7,874 nt of DNA from JBICHM01 sp043101835 (GCA_043101835.1 JBICHM010000042.1:1-7874), one strand, 5' to 3'; shown: positions 1-7,757, counted from the stretch's first letter. The notes: generated by a model from the sequence alone, not told the origin. Program-made: numbers and translations.

Positions 1-2095
1 TCTCGAAGAACTGGTCCATCGTGACGAGCAGCACGTAGTTGTCGCCGCAGGCGACGTTGGTCCGGCCTTCCGCCGCCATCTGGGCGCGGCTGTAGAGCTG
101 CAGTTCGCCCGCATCGAGGCTGTCGCGCGCGCCGGGCTTCAGGAAGTAGTCCGGCCCGCCATCCCACACGGGGCCGTAGGGGCTCTGCAGATCCTCGGGC
201 TGGATGAAGCCCTCCTCGACGAGCACCGACAGGTCATCGGGGAAGTCGCCGCCGTGCTGCGCGGCGTAGGAGACGCACGCCGTGTGCAACAGCTTCACCT
301 GCGCGCCCTCGTGCAGGGCCATGGCGTTGTCGCGGGCGCGTTCGAGGGCAGGCGCCAGGATGCCGGCAAGCATCGCCACCCCGCCTCCGCTCTGCGCCAT
401 TCCGAGGGCGCCGCCGGCCATGGTCGTTAGCAGCGAGCCGTCCATCTCCGCGTGCTGCACGAGCGCATCGCCCTCCCAGACGGTGACGCTGGTGAGCGGT
501 CGGACGTTCGCTTTCCACTCGTCGTACGGCGGGATTGCGGGCAGCGCGACGTGGTGATCGCTGTGCGGACTGCTCACGCCGCTGGCGAGCGCGGTCAGGA
601 GCCAGTCGACGTAGGGATACGCCATCGGCGCGAGAGCGGGTGTGTCGAGATAGAACAGGCGCACGGGCGCCGTGCCGGCGGCGAGGCGCTGCACCTCGGG
701 GCGCGAGCCCATGCCGGCGTCGCCGCGCCCGGTGGCCTGCGCGACAGCGCCGCGCGCGGCGGTCTTCGAGAACGACACGATCAGGTGCTGGTCGGTGAGC
801 GCGACCGTGGGAAAGAACGGCAGCGGCATGCCGGGGATCTCGACCGACCACCAGCGTGCGCCGGCGTCATCGGCCATCGCGATGCGTGTGTGGCGAAGCG
901 ATTCCTCGATCGGGTTGCTCGATGGCGGACCATCTTCGATGACTTGGTTGCCGGCCTCGGCAAGGCTGTCGAGGAACTGGCGCACGGCCGCGGCGTCGCG
1001 CACGCCAAGAACGAATGTCAGTCCCGTCGGCGTCGCGTCGGTGACGCCCGCCACGCTGCTGTAGAAGCCGAATGCCGGTCCGAGCGCCGGCAATACATCA
1101 TCGCGAAGGTCAAGGCCGGTGAGCTCGCGCAGCTGCTCGAGGAACTCCCCGGCCTCCGGGACCGCCTCCATCGCGACCGCCATCTCGTCCCACGCACTGG
1201 TCAGGTCGAGCGCGGCCATGCCGCCCATCGCGCCGTTTGCGGGGATGGCGCGGAGGTCCGCGTCCGTCAGCCCGCCCTCATGGATGCTCCACGCCTGCGC
1301 ATTGGGGCGAATCTTGCTGGAGCTGATGCGAAGCTGCATCGCATCGGCGCTCCGCGAGAGCACGCCCTCGAACACCGGCGCGTTCTCGCCGGTCAGCACG
1401 CGGTAGAACGCCATGTCGGACGGTGTGTTGCCCACGTCGCCATCGATGAGGTTCTCGAGCAGCGGGGTCGTAAACCACGACGCCGCCGCGGAGTCCACCC
1501 GCATCCGCATGATCGCTCTCCCCTCTGCTGCGGGCAGCGTCGCGAAGGGGTTCTCGCCGACATCGCCGACGACCAGCGTTGCGTCGAATCGGCCGTTGCG
1601 CTCGACGACGCCGGCGCTGCCGGGGCCCATCGGCGTCATCAGCGCGAGCGATTCGGGCCCGATCGCGCCGGCCTCGCCCTCGACGAGCATGCCCTGCATG
1701 CCGAGCACCATCTCGAGCATGTCGATCAGGCCCTGCGCATCGGCGCGGTCGGCCTGCGAGGAGATCATCACGAGGCCGATGACCGGCGGCGCGCCTTCCT
1801 CTTCAGGCTGCGCGCCCGTGATCGCCAGGCGCATCGGCGCACCGATGAGCGGCATGAGCGGGCGCACCTGATCAATCTCAGCGCCCGCGCCGGTCATCTC
1901 GGCGACCTCGAGCAGGCGATCGGGCAGCAGCGCGAGCGCCTCGCGCAGCCCCGCATCCTTCGGATGCGAGACGAGCGCCGACGGATCGCTCAGTTCGAAG
2001 GCGAGCCACACATCCTGGGCCGCGGCGCGGCTCGGCAGGAGGAGCGACAGCAGGAGGGCGGCGACAGCCGCGACGAAGCGTGGGCGGGCATGCAT
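1..2095 (-). CDS. Secreted DUF3352-like protein with pseudopilin-like C-terminal module (partial, 3' end outside window)
   Basis: The reading frame is open from an ATG at 2095 to the left edge, giving 698 residues with no stop. The start is supported by an AAGGGAG ribosome binding site 7 nt upstream and an immediate signal peptide: MHARPRF, a hydrophobic stretch at about residues 8-20, then an SRAAA|QD cleavage-like site near residue 26. The protein is thus probably exported. Around residues 319-338 it reads LEQLRELTGLDLRDDVLPAL, followed by TGLTFVLGVRD and later ALTDQHLIVSFSK. As I recall the family, these resemble DUF3352 proteins, which have no known function. Residues about 570-650 look different: a small hydrophobic stretch, APALERARDNA (581-591), then YAAQHGGDFPDDL (610-622) and SPYGPVWDGGPDYF. 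This resembles the helix and H-x-G-x-[FY]-P region of planctomycete pseudopilin-like proteins. Family calls are from memory. It lies 89 bp after kinase B on the same strand and may or may not share its transcript. The true C-terminus is unseen. Confidence 0.85.
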   Translation of the reverse strand, partial: MHARPRFVAAVAALLLSLLLPSRAAAQDVWLAFELSDPSALVSHPKDAGLREALALLPDRLLEVAEMTGAGAEIDQVRPLMPLIGAPMRLAITGAQPEEEGAPPVIGLVMISSQADRADAQGLIDMLEMVLGMQGMLVEGEAGAIGPESLALMTPMGPGSAGVVERNGRFDATLVVGDVGENPFATLPAAEGRAIMRMRVDSAAASWFTTPLLENLIDGDVGNTPSDMAFYRVLTGENAPVFEGVLSRSADAMQLRISSSKIRPNAQAWSIHEGGLTDADLRAIPANGAMGGMAALDLTSAWDEMAVAMEAVPEAGEFLEQLRELTGLDLRDDVLPALGPAFGFYSSVAGVTDATPTGLTFVLGVRDAAAVRQFLDSLAEAGNQVIEDGPPSSNPIEESLRHTRIAMADDAGARWWSVEIPGMPLPFFPTVALTDQHLIVSFSKTAARGAVAQATGRGDAGMGSRPEVQRLAAGTAPVRLFYLDTPALAPMAYPYVDWLLTALASGVSSPHSDHHVALPAIPPYDEWKANVRPLTSVTVWEGDALVQHAEMDGSLLTTMAGGALGMAQSGGGVAMLAGILAPALERARDNAMALHEGAQVKLLHTACVSYAAQHGGDFPDDLSVLVEEGFIQPEDLQSPYGPVWDGGPDYFLKPGARDSLDAGELQLYSRAQMAAEGRTNVACGDNYVLLVTMDQFFE

Positions 2096-2102
2096 GATCC
2101 AA

Positions 2103-2109
2103 CTCCCTT
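2103..2109 (-). promoter_or_regulatory. Shine-Dalgarno site for the DUF3352-like gene
   Basis: The minus strand reads AAGGGAG, separated by 7 nt from the ATG at 2095. This decides the start over a second in-frame ATG at 2086-2084 or beyond, and over later codons that would cut into the signal peptide. It is the only clear SD site in the window; neither kinase gene has one. Confidence 0.65.
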
Positions 2110-2156
2110 CCGGATTCCGGGCATGATCGCCGACACCGCGCGCCGATTGCAAGCGC

Positions 2157-2180
2157 GAGACCTGAGATCCGAGATCCGAG
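2157..2180 (-). repeat. Short 7-bp tandem repeat just downstream of kinase B
   Basis: Read on the minus strand, this stretch is CTCGGAT, CTCGGAT, CTCAGGT, CTC: two perfect 7-bp units, one decayed unit and a partial unit. It begins 4 bp after the kinase B stop codon, inside the 89-bp gap before the DUF3352-like gene. The rest of the gap holds an 11-bp palindrome-like CCGGA-A-TCCGG element at 2110-2120 directly upstream of the SD site. I see no convincing promoter or terminator in the gap. The repeat could be simple slippage or a binding site; the sequence alone does not decide. Confidence 0.5.
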
Positions 2181-2184
2181 GGGG

Positions 2185-4905
2185 TCAGCCGCCGGTCCGC
2201 TCGCGCAGCTCGCGGAACCAGTTCAGTGTCACGGCGAGCTCGGCGCGGTTGGTCGGGTTGGCGGTCGGGTCGCGCTCGACGAGCAGGAAGCGGTCGCCAT
2301 CGGGGTGAACGCTGAACGCCGGGTAGTCCATGCCGCCGGGTATGCACGCGAAGAGCAGCTCGGGCACGCCGACGCGGAGCGTGCCATCCGCCTCGGCGAT
2401 GGACGCGCTGTAGAGCTCGTTCCGCCACCAGAAGTACAGCTCGTCGCCCCCGGGCGACCAGATCGGGTGCGCCCCGCCGCTGGCCGAGACCTGCCAGCGC
2501 CCCGCCCCGTCGGGGAAGGGGCGGATGAACACCTCGGATCGACCGGACGCGGCGGAGTCGTAGGCGATCCATCGCCCGTCGGGCGACACCGTGGCGCGCG
2601 GATCGTCGGCGGGCGTCGCGACGATCGGGGTGACCTCGGCGCCTTCTCCCTCTCGGCGCATCACGATGTCGAACTCGCCGCCGGGCCGATCGCGGACGAA
2701 CACAAGCGAGCCGTCATCGAGCCAGTCGGTGGGCCCCTCGAACTCATCGCCCGGCCCGATGGCGCGCTGGCCGGCGCCGTCGGCGCCGATGACCGAGAGC
2801 ACTTGGAAGGAGCCGCGCGGCACGCTGGTGTAGGCGATCTCGCCGCCGTCGGGGCTCCAGATGGGCTGCAGGCTGTCGCCGTCGCCGTAGGTGAGTCGCG
2901 TCAGCACGCCGCGCGCGATCTCGTAGACCCACAGATCGCTCCAGCCCTCCTCGATGCGGAAGATCTGCAGCGCGATGCGCCGGCCATCGGGGGAGAGCGA
3001 CGCCGCGCCGATGCCCTGGGGTTCGACGCCCACCGGCGTGCGCGCGCCGGCGCGATCCGCCCAGTTGAGAAGCGAGCGGAAGTCGCCCCCGTCGCCGAGC
3101 ATGCAGACGAGCACGCCGTCGTCGCTCACCGAGAGCGACAGGCCGCCGTTCGGCATGGCGAAGGCGACATTCTCGATCGCGCGCACCGGTGCGCCGTTCG
3201 CGCGGAGCGCCGCCGCGTCGAAAGGCAGGGCAAAGACGCCCTCGCTGCGCCCGAAGAGCAGGTGCCCGGATCGCGCATAGACCGGATTGCTCCCGCCGCG
3301 ATGCAGCACCTCCCGCTCGCCGGAGTCGAGGCGCACGGCTTCGATCGTCGCGTTCTCGAAGTCCGAACCCGTGTCCTGCGCCGTGAAGAGCACGGCGTTC
3401 GACCCGGGCAGCGCGTGGGGCCACCGGTGGGAGCGCTCCTCCGCGCGGAGCGTCGTGAGCCGGCGCACCTCGCCGCCCGCTTCGGGAACGATGTACAGCC
3501 CGTCGCTGGTCGAGGGCGCGAGGACGATGCGCCCGTCGTCGGTCCAGGTGGCGCCGCGGAAGTCGCCCGGCGGCGTCTCGCAGACGGTGACCGGCGCCCC
3601 GCCGTCGATGGGCGCCTTCATGATCCGTCCGTTGGCGAAGTACCCGATCCACGCGCCGTCGGGGCGGAAGAAGGGGTTCGCAGCGCCCTCGGTCCCCTGA
3701 CGCGCCGTCGAGCGGAACTCGTCGAGGCGGCGCGTGTGCAGCACGCGGGGGCCGTCCGTCCCTCGGGCGACGAAGGCGAGGGTCTTCCCGTCCGGCGTGA
3801 TGGCGAACGGATGGCTCGTGAGCGTGGCGAACTCCAGCTCGCCGCCGAGCGTCGTCAGGAATCGGCGCACCGGCTCGCCTGCGCTGTGCGGCGCCGTCCA
3901 CGCGCGCCACGCCGAGACGCCCGCGATCGCAGCGAGCACCGCCACGAGCGGGAGGAGCACGCGCACGCCGACGCCGCTCGAAGCGCGCGTCGCGGCCGGG
4001 ACTTCGCCGGCCAGCGCCATCCGCGACGCCGAAGGATCGCGCAGGAACTCCTCGATCTCCACGCGCGCATCGCCGATGTCGCGCAGGCGGCGATCCGCGT
4101 CCTTGGTCAGGCAGCGGCGCAGCAGCAGGCGCACGGTGGGGGGTGTGTCGCCGGGCAGGCGGTCCCAATCGGGGTCCTTGTGCAGGATCGCGCCGAGCGA
4201 GTCGGTGATCGTCTCGCCCCGGTAGGGGCTTGCGCCGGTGAGCGCTTCGAAGAGCACGCAGCCGAAGGCCCAGATGTCGGTGCGCCGGTCGATGCGCTTC
4301 CCGCGCGCCTGCTCGGGCGAGAGGTACGCCGCGGTGCCCATGATCTGCCCGGCCTGGGTGTGGTGGCTCGGCGCCGGGGGTGGGCTGGTCATCGTCGGCG
4401 AGCGCGAGAGGTCGAGCGACGACCCGCGCCCTTCCACTTCCTTGGCGAGGCCGAAGTCCAGCACCTTCGCCTTGCCGTCGGCGGTGACGATGATGTTGCC
4501 GGGCTTCAGGTCGCGGTGGATCACGCCCGCCTCGTGCGCTGCCTCGACGCCCGAGGCCACCTGCGCCGCGATGCGCAGCGCCTCATCGAGCGCGAGCGGC
4601 CCGCGCGCGAGCGCCTCGGCGAGCGTCGGGCCCTCCACGTATTCCATTACGAGGTAGCGCCCGCCGCCGGTCTCCTCGAGGCCGTAGACGCCGGCGATGT
4701 TGGGGTGCGTGAGCGACGCGAGCAGGCGCGCCTCGCGCTCGAAGCGCGCCAGGCGCTCGGGGTCCTGCGCCAGGTGCTCGGGCAGCGCCTTGATGGCCAC
4801 CTTGCGATCAAGGCGCGGATCCGTGGCGAGGTAGACGACGCCCATCCCGCCGCGCCCGAGTTCGCGGTCGATGGTGTAGGGGCCGATCTGTGCTGGCGTC
4901 GTCAT
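2185..4905 (-). CDS. Kinase B: transmembrane Ser/Thr protein kinase with C-terminal PD40 (WD40-like) beta-propeller
   Basis: This 906-residue Hanks-type (PknB-like) kinase should phosphorylate Ser/Thr on cytoplasmic proteins using ATP. All core residues are visible: glycine loop GRGGMG 17-22, VAIK Lys39, helix-C Glu58, HRDLKPGN 130-137 (catalytic Asp132, metal-binding Asn137), DFG 150-152, SPE 196-198 and DIWAFG from Asp210. The activation segment carries a Ser/Thr/Pro-rich insert with SPTMTS near 169-174, likely autophosphorylation sites. One membrane helix is predicted at about 315-333. The remaining ~570 residues form a PD40-type propeller with repeated [S/T/R/H]-x-D-G turns at about 370, 414, 455, 638, 684, 729, 774 and 867, and end in the AVTLNWFREL tail common in this kinase class. 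The propeller is inferred to face the periplasm and sense a ligand or envelope protein; its ligand is unknown. The ATG start lies 12 bp after the kinase A stop with no SD site, suggesting translational coupling. The start directly precedes the IGPY motif that opens the kinase domain. Confidence 0.95.
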   Translation of the reverse strand: MTTPAQIGPYTIDRELGRGGMGVVYLATDPRLDRKVAIKALPEHLAQDPERLARFEREARLLASLTHPNIAGVYGLEETGGGRYLVMEYVEGPTLAEALARGPLALDEALRIAAQVASGVEAAHEAGVIHRDLKPGNIIVTADGKAKVLDFGLAKEVEGRGSSLDLSRSPTMTSPPPAPSHHTQAGQIMGTAAYLSPEQARGKRIDRRTDIWAFGCVLFEALTGASPYRGETITDSLGAILHKDPDWDRLPGDTPPTVRLLLRRCLTKDADRRLRDIGDARVEIEEFLRDPSASRMALAGEVPAATRASSGVGVRVLLPLVAVLAAIAGVSAWRAWTAPHSAGEPVRRFLTTLGGELEFATLTSHPFAITPDGKTLAFVARGTDGPRVLHTRRLDEFRSTARQGTEGAANPFFRPDGAWIGYFANGRIMKAPIDGGAPVTVCETPPGDFRGATWTDDGRIVLAPSTSDGLYIVPEAGGEVRRLTTLRAEERSHRWPHALPGSNAVLFTAQDTGSDFENATIEAVRLDSGEREVLHRGGSNPVYARSGHLLFGRSEGVFALPFDAAALRANGAPVRAIENVAFAMPNGGLSLSVSDDGVLVCMLGDGGDFRSLLNWADRAGARTPVGVEPQGIGAASLSPDGRRIALQIFRIEEGWSDLWVYEIARGVLTRLTYGDGDSLQPIWSPDGGEIAYTSVPRGSFQVLSVIGADGAGQRAIGPGDEFEGPTDWLDDGSLVFVRDRPGGEFDIVMRREGEGAEVTPIVATPADDPRATVSPDGRWIAYDSAASGRSEVFIRPFPDGAGRWQVSASGGAHPIWSPGGDELYFWWRNELYSASIAEADGTLRVGVPELLFACIPGGMDYPAFSVHPDGDRFLLVERDPTANPTNRAELAVTLNWFRELRERTGG

Positions 4906-4917
4906 CGCGGGGGCGGG

Positions 4918-7674
4918 CTACTCCACCGGCATCGATCGGCGCAGGCCGTCGAGCCAGTGCAGGGTCACATTGATGTACGGCTGATCATCGGGCGGATCCG
5001 GGATCTGCTCAATGATGGCGAAGCGTTCACCGTCGGGGAAGATGTCGAACTCCTTCGGGCCGACGATGGAGAGCCCGGTCAGCTGCGCCGCGGTCAGCAC
5101 GACCTCGGGCGCGCCGATGCGCAGCGCCGGCTCGCGCTCGATCGCCACGCGCAGCAGGTTGCGCGCGCTCGGATCGACGAAGTACACGAAGGCGCCGTCG
5201 GGCGACCACACCGGGTTGATGCCTTCGCCGCGCGAGAGCAGGGTGACGCGCGCCGCCAGTGCGCCGCGTTCGGTGTCGAAGGCCTGCATCACCACGCGAT
5301 TCTCGCCGGCGGAGTCGGAGGCATACGCCAGGAACTCACCGAGCGGATCGAAGGCGGGCATGCTGTCGATGCCGCCCGACTGCACGAGCGGGCGCGGCGC
5401 GCCTTCGCGCCCGAAGGGCGAGATCCAGATGCTCCGCACCGCGGCGTCGTAGCCGCTGGCGAACTGGTACACGACCCACCGCCCGTCCGGCGAGATCGTC
5501 GGCATGACCTCCACGCCCGCGCCCGCCTCGCGATTCGTGCCCGGCGCGCGCGTGGACTCGTCGCCGAGACGGATGCGCTGCAGATCGCTTCGCTCGCTGG
5601 AGATGTAGTAGCTGAATAGCAGCTCATCATTGCTGATCCACACCGGTGCGCCGGTCACCTCGCGCCCGCTGATCACGGGCGTGAGGAACCCCGTCGCGAT
5701 GTCGAGGGTCTGCGCGGTCGGCGGCCCGTTGGGCTCGGGGACGGTCATCAGCCCGAGCGCGCGGCCGTCGGGCGACACATCAACGAAGGGCAGGAAGAGC
5801 AGCCGCCGGTCGATGATCGGCTCGCGCTCGCCGTTCATGTCGATCGCGATCGGGCGCACGCCGTCGCCGAGCTCGGCGCCGAGCGTGTAGTACAGGTCGC
5901 CTTCGGGCGAGATCACGAACTGCTCGATGGGCGAGTGCAGCGGGAGGAAATCGCCCACAACGGCGCTGGTCGCGTCGTCGAAGCGCGCCACCGAGAGCGT
6001 GTCGCCCCGCACGAAGGCGATGCGCCGCCCGCCGTCGAAGACGACGGCCTCGTCGGTTTCGGTGAGCACGCGCGTCGCGCTTGGGGCGTCGAGATCGATC
6101 GCGAAGAGGTCGAAGACCGGGCCGCGCTCGGGGTCGAGCAGCGCCACCGATGCGAGCACGCGCCGCCCGCCCGGCAGCGTCGCCCAGGGGACGCCGAACG
6201 CGCCGCCCTCGACGACCTCATCAACCCGAAGCGTCGGCGTCACGGCCAGCGTCTCGAGCGACAGCGTGAAGAAGCGCAGCCGGTTGTCGCCGACGATCAG
6301 CACACTGGTGGGCGACATCCACACCGGCGGGATCCGCAGGTCGTAGCCGGGGCCGCGATCGCTGGCCAGCAGCGTCGTCACCGGCCCGCCGTCGATCGAC
6401 ACGCGCCGCAGCTCGAGCAGGTTGCTGTTCGGATCATTCCACGTGAACAGCACGACGCGCCCGTCGGGGGAGACGGTCACGTTCTGCGCATGCTCGGCGC
6501 CGGCCAGCGCACGCGCATCGGGCTCGTCCATCGAGCGCACGTACAGGCGCGTCGTTTCGCCGTCCGGCGCACCGACGAAGACCAGCGTTCTTGTCTGATG
6601 CGCCACCGCGAAGGCCGAGCTGAGCGCCCCCTCGCCCCCGCCGGCGATGCGTGTGGGGATGGCCAGGTGCATCGGCTCGCGCGCCGTCGCGCCGCCCGAA
6701 GTCATCGCGCCGCCGGCCAGCCACGCGCCCGCGCCGACGACGGCCAGCGCCAGGGCGATCACGAGGAACGCCGCGGGGTGCAGACGCGTCGATGTCCCCG
6801 CCGGCGCATCGACCGAGGGCGCGCGCATCTGCAGGTCGAGGCGCGCATCGCCGATGTCGCGGTACCGCTTCGACTTGTCGCGCTCCAGGCACCGGCGCAG
6901 CACGTGGCGCACCTGACGGGGCGTCGTCGCCGGCAGGCGCGACAGGTCGATGTCCTTGTGCAGGATCGCGCCGATCGAGTCGCTCACCGTCTCGCCGACG
7001 AAGGGCGAAGCGCCCGTGAGCATCTCGTAGAGGATCACACCGAAGGACCAGATGTCGGCGCGCCGATCGACGCGCCGCCCGCGCGCCTGCTCGGGGCTCA
7101 TGTACGCCGCGGTGCCCATGATGACCCCCGGCACGGTCGGCGAGCCGGCGGGGCTCGTCAGCGTGGGGCTCATGGTCGAGCCGCTGGCGGAGGTCGATTC
7201 CTCGCTGCGCGCGAGGCCGAAGTCGAGCACGGTCGCCTTGCCCTCGGGCGTCACGATCACAGTGGCGGGCTTGAGGTCGCGGTGGATGACGCCCGCATCG
7301 TGCGCCGCCTCGACGCCCGCCGCGATCTGGTCGGCGATCTCGAGCGCCTCATCGACCGACAGCGCCCCGCGATCGAGGCGATCGGCCAGCGTCTCGCCCT
7401 CGACATACTCGAGCACGAGGTAGCGCAGCCCCGCGTGCTCCTCGACGCCGTAGATCCCCGCGACATTCGGATGGCTGAGGGATGCGAGCGTCTTCGCCTC
7501 GCGCTCGAAGCGCGCGAGGCGTTCGGGGTCCTGGGCAAGGTGCTCGGGCAGCGCCTTGACGGCGACCTTGCGGTCGAGGCGCGTGTCGTGCCCGAGGTAC
7601 ACGACCCCCATGCCGCCACGCCCGAGCTCGCGCTCGACCGAATACGGCCCGATCATGTCCGGCGTCCCGCTCAC
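4918..7674 (-). CDS. Kinase A: transmembrane Ser/Thr protein kinase with PD40 propeller and Asn-to-Thr change in the catalytic loop
   Basis: This paralogue of kinase B has 918 residues when started at the GTG at 7674. That start gives VSGTPDMIGPY, which aligns with MTTPAQIGPY of kinase B. The ATG at 7656 is possible. A GTG at 7740 would add 22 residues encoded by a hairpin and is less likely. No SD site is clear for any of them. Visible motifs are GRGGMG 18-23, VAVK Lys40, helix-C Glu59, HRD 131-133, DFG 151-153, SPE 193-195 and DIWSFG from Asp207. The catalytic loop reads HRDLKPAT: residue 138, normally the Mg-binding Asn, is Thr (codon ACT at 7263-7261). Activity may be reduced or altered. 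The activation segment has a SPTLTS-type insert like that of kinase B. One membrane helix is predicted at about 301-321. A PD40 propeller follows, with SPDG-type turns at about 402, 589, 634, 728, 823 and 879 and a NVTLHW tail near 902-907. The propeller is much more divergent from kinase B than the kinase domain is. Confidence 0.93.
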   Translation of the reverse strand: MSGTPDMIGPYSVERELGRGGMGVVYLGHDTRLDRKVAVKALPEHLAQDPERLARFEREAKTLASLSHPNVAGIYGVEEHAGLRYLVLEYVEGETLADRLDRGALSVDEALEIADQIAAGVEAAHDAGVIHRDLKPATVIVTPEGKATVLDFGLARSEESTSASGSTMSPTLTSPAGSPTVPGVIMGTAAYMSPEQARGRRVDRRADIWSFGVILYEMLTGASPFVGETVSDSIGAILHKDIDLSRLPATTPRQVRHVLRRCLERDKSKRYRDIGDARLDLQMRAPSVDAPAGTSTRLHPAAFLVIALALAVVGAGAWLAGGAMTSGGATAREPMHLAIPTRIAGGGEGALSSAFAVAHQTRTLVFVGAPDGETTRLYVRSMDEPDARALAGAEHAQNVTVSPDGRVVLFTWNDPNSNLLELRRVSIDGGPVTTLLASDRGPGYDLRIPPVWMSPTSVLIVGDNRLRFFTLSLETLAVTPTLRVDEVVEGGAFGVPWATLPGGRRVLASVALLDPERGPVFDLFAIDLDAPSATRVLTETDEAVVFDGGRRIAFVRGDTLSVARFDDATSAVVGDFLPLHSPIEQFVISPEGDLYYTLGAELGDGVRPIAIDMNGEREPIIDRRLLFLPFVDVSPDGRALGLMTVPEPNGPPTAQTLDIATGFLTPVISGREVTGAPVWISNDELLFSYYISSERSDLQRIRLGDESTRAPGTNREAGAGVEVMPTISPDGRWVVYQFASGYDAAVRSIWISPFGREGAPRPLVQSGGIDSMPAFDPLGEFLAYASDSAGENRVVMQAFDTERGALAARVTLLSRGEGINPVWSPDGAFVYFVDPSARNLLRVAIEREPALRIGAPEVVLTAAQLTGLSIVGPKEFDIFPDGERFAIIEQIPDPPDDQPYINVTLHWLDGLRRSMPVE

Positions 7675-7704
7675 GGGCGAGAGTGTAGCGGAGGCAGCCC
7701 AAAG

Positions 7705-7728
7705 AGCCCTGAGCGCAAGCTCAGGGTT
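7705..7728 (-). terminator. Perfect 8-bp hairpin, possible terminator of the upstream gene
   Basis: On the minus strand, arms CCCTGAGC (7726-7719) and GCTCAGGG (7714-7707) are perfect complements around a TTGC loop. Read as plus-strand RNA, the loop is the GNRA tetraloop GCAA and two further pairs (G-U, A-U) extend the stem to 7705-7728. On the minus strand the stem is followed by CTCTTTGG, a short weak T-rich stretch, so intrinsic termination of the upstream gene is plausible but not strong. The element lies between the probable TAA at 7793 and the kinase A start. It could instead be a dispersed palindromic repeat or a 5' leader structure. Confidence 0.4.
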
Positions 7729-7734
7729 ACTCGT

Positions 7735-7757
7735 CCGCACGCAGTGCGATCGTGCGG
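7735..7757. repeat. Second inverted repeat next to the perfect hairpin
   Basis: Plus-strand arms CCGCACG (7735-7741) and CGTGCGG (7751-7757) form a perfect 7-bp stem around a 9-nt loop. It stands 6 bp from the extended hairpin at 7705-7728, so the 118-bp gap 7675-7792 holds two consecutive stem-loops. The remainder of the gap contains a GGGACAC direct repeat (minus strand, near 7790 and 7762) and no recognisable gene. It has no T-tract of its own. Confidence 0.45.

Noticed and set aside
2110..2120. 11-bp palindrome-like CCGGA-A-TCCGG as an operator
   Set aside because: Arms of 5 bp around one base are common by chance in G+C-rich DNA, and no second copy was seen nearby.
2123..2152. TTGCAA plus GATCAT as a promoter for the DUF3352-like gene
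   Set aside because: Both boxes match consensus poorly and the spacing is 18 bp; chance occurrence is likely.
452..2308. 618-residue open frame on the plus strand
   Set aside because: It is antisense to the DUF3352-like gene and runs through the gap into kinase B. Its composition is Arg/His/Ala/Gly-rich, while the opposite strand has a signal peptide, SD site and family-like motifs.
2744..4168. 474-residue minus-strand frame overlapping kinase B
   Set aside because: It is an out-of-frame reading of kinase B, dominated by Arg, Pro and Ala, with no domain.
2305..5619. 1104-residue open frame on the plus strand
   Set aside because: It lies antisense to both kinase genes, crosses the gap between them and has an Arg/Ala/Gly/His/Asp-rich composition with no recognisable motif. 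Long antisense frames are expected opposite G+C-rich genes with G/C wobble bases.
7675..7740. 22-residue N-terminal extension of kinase A from a GTG at 7740
   Set aside because: The extension is encoded by the palindrome at 7707-7726, has no counterpart in kinase B and has no SD site. The GTG at 7674 aligns with the kinase B start.
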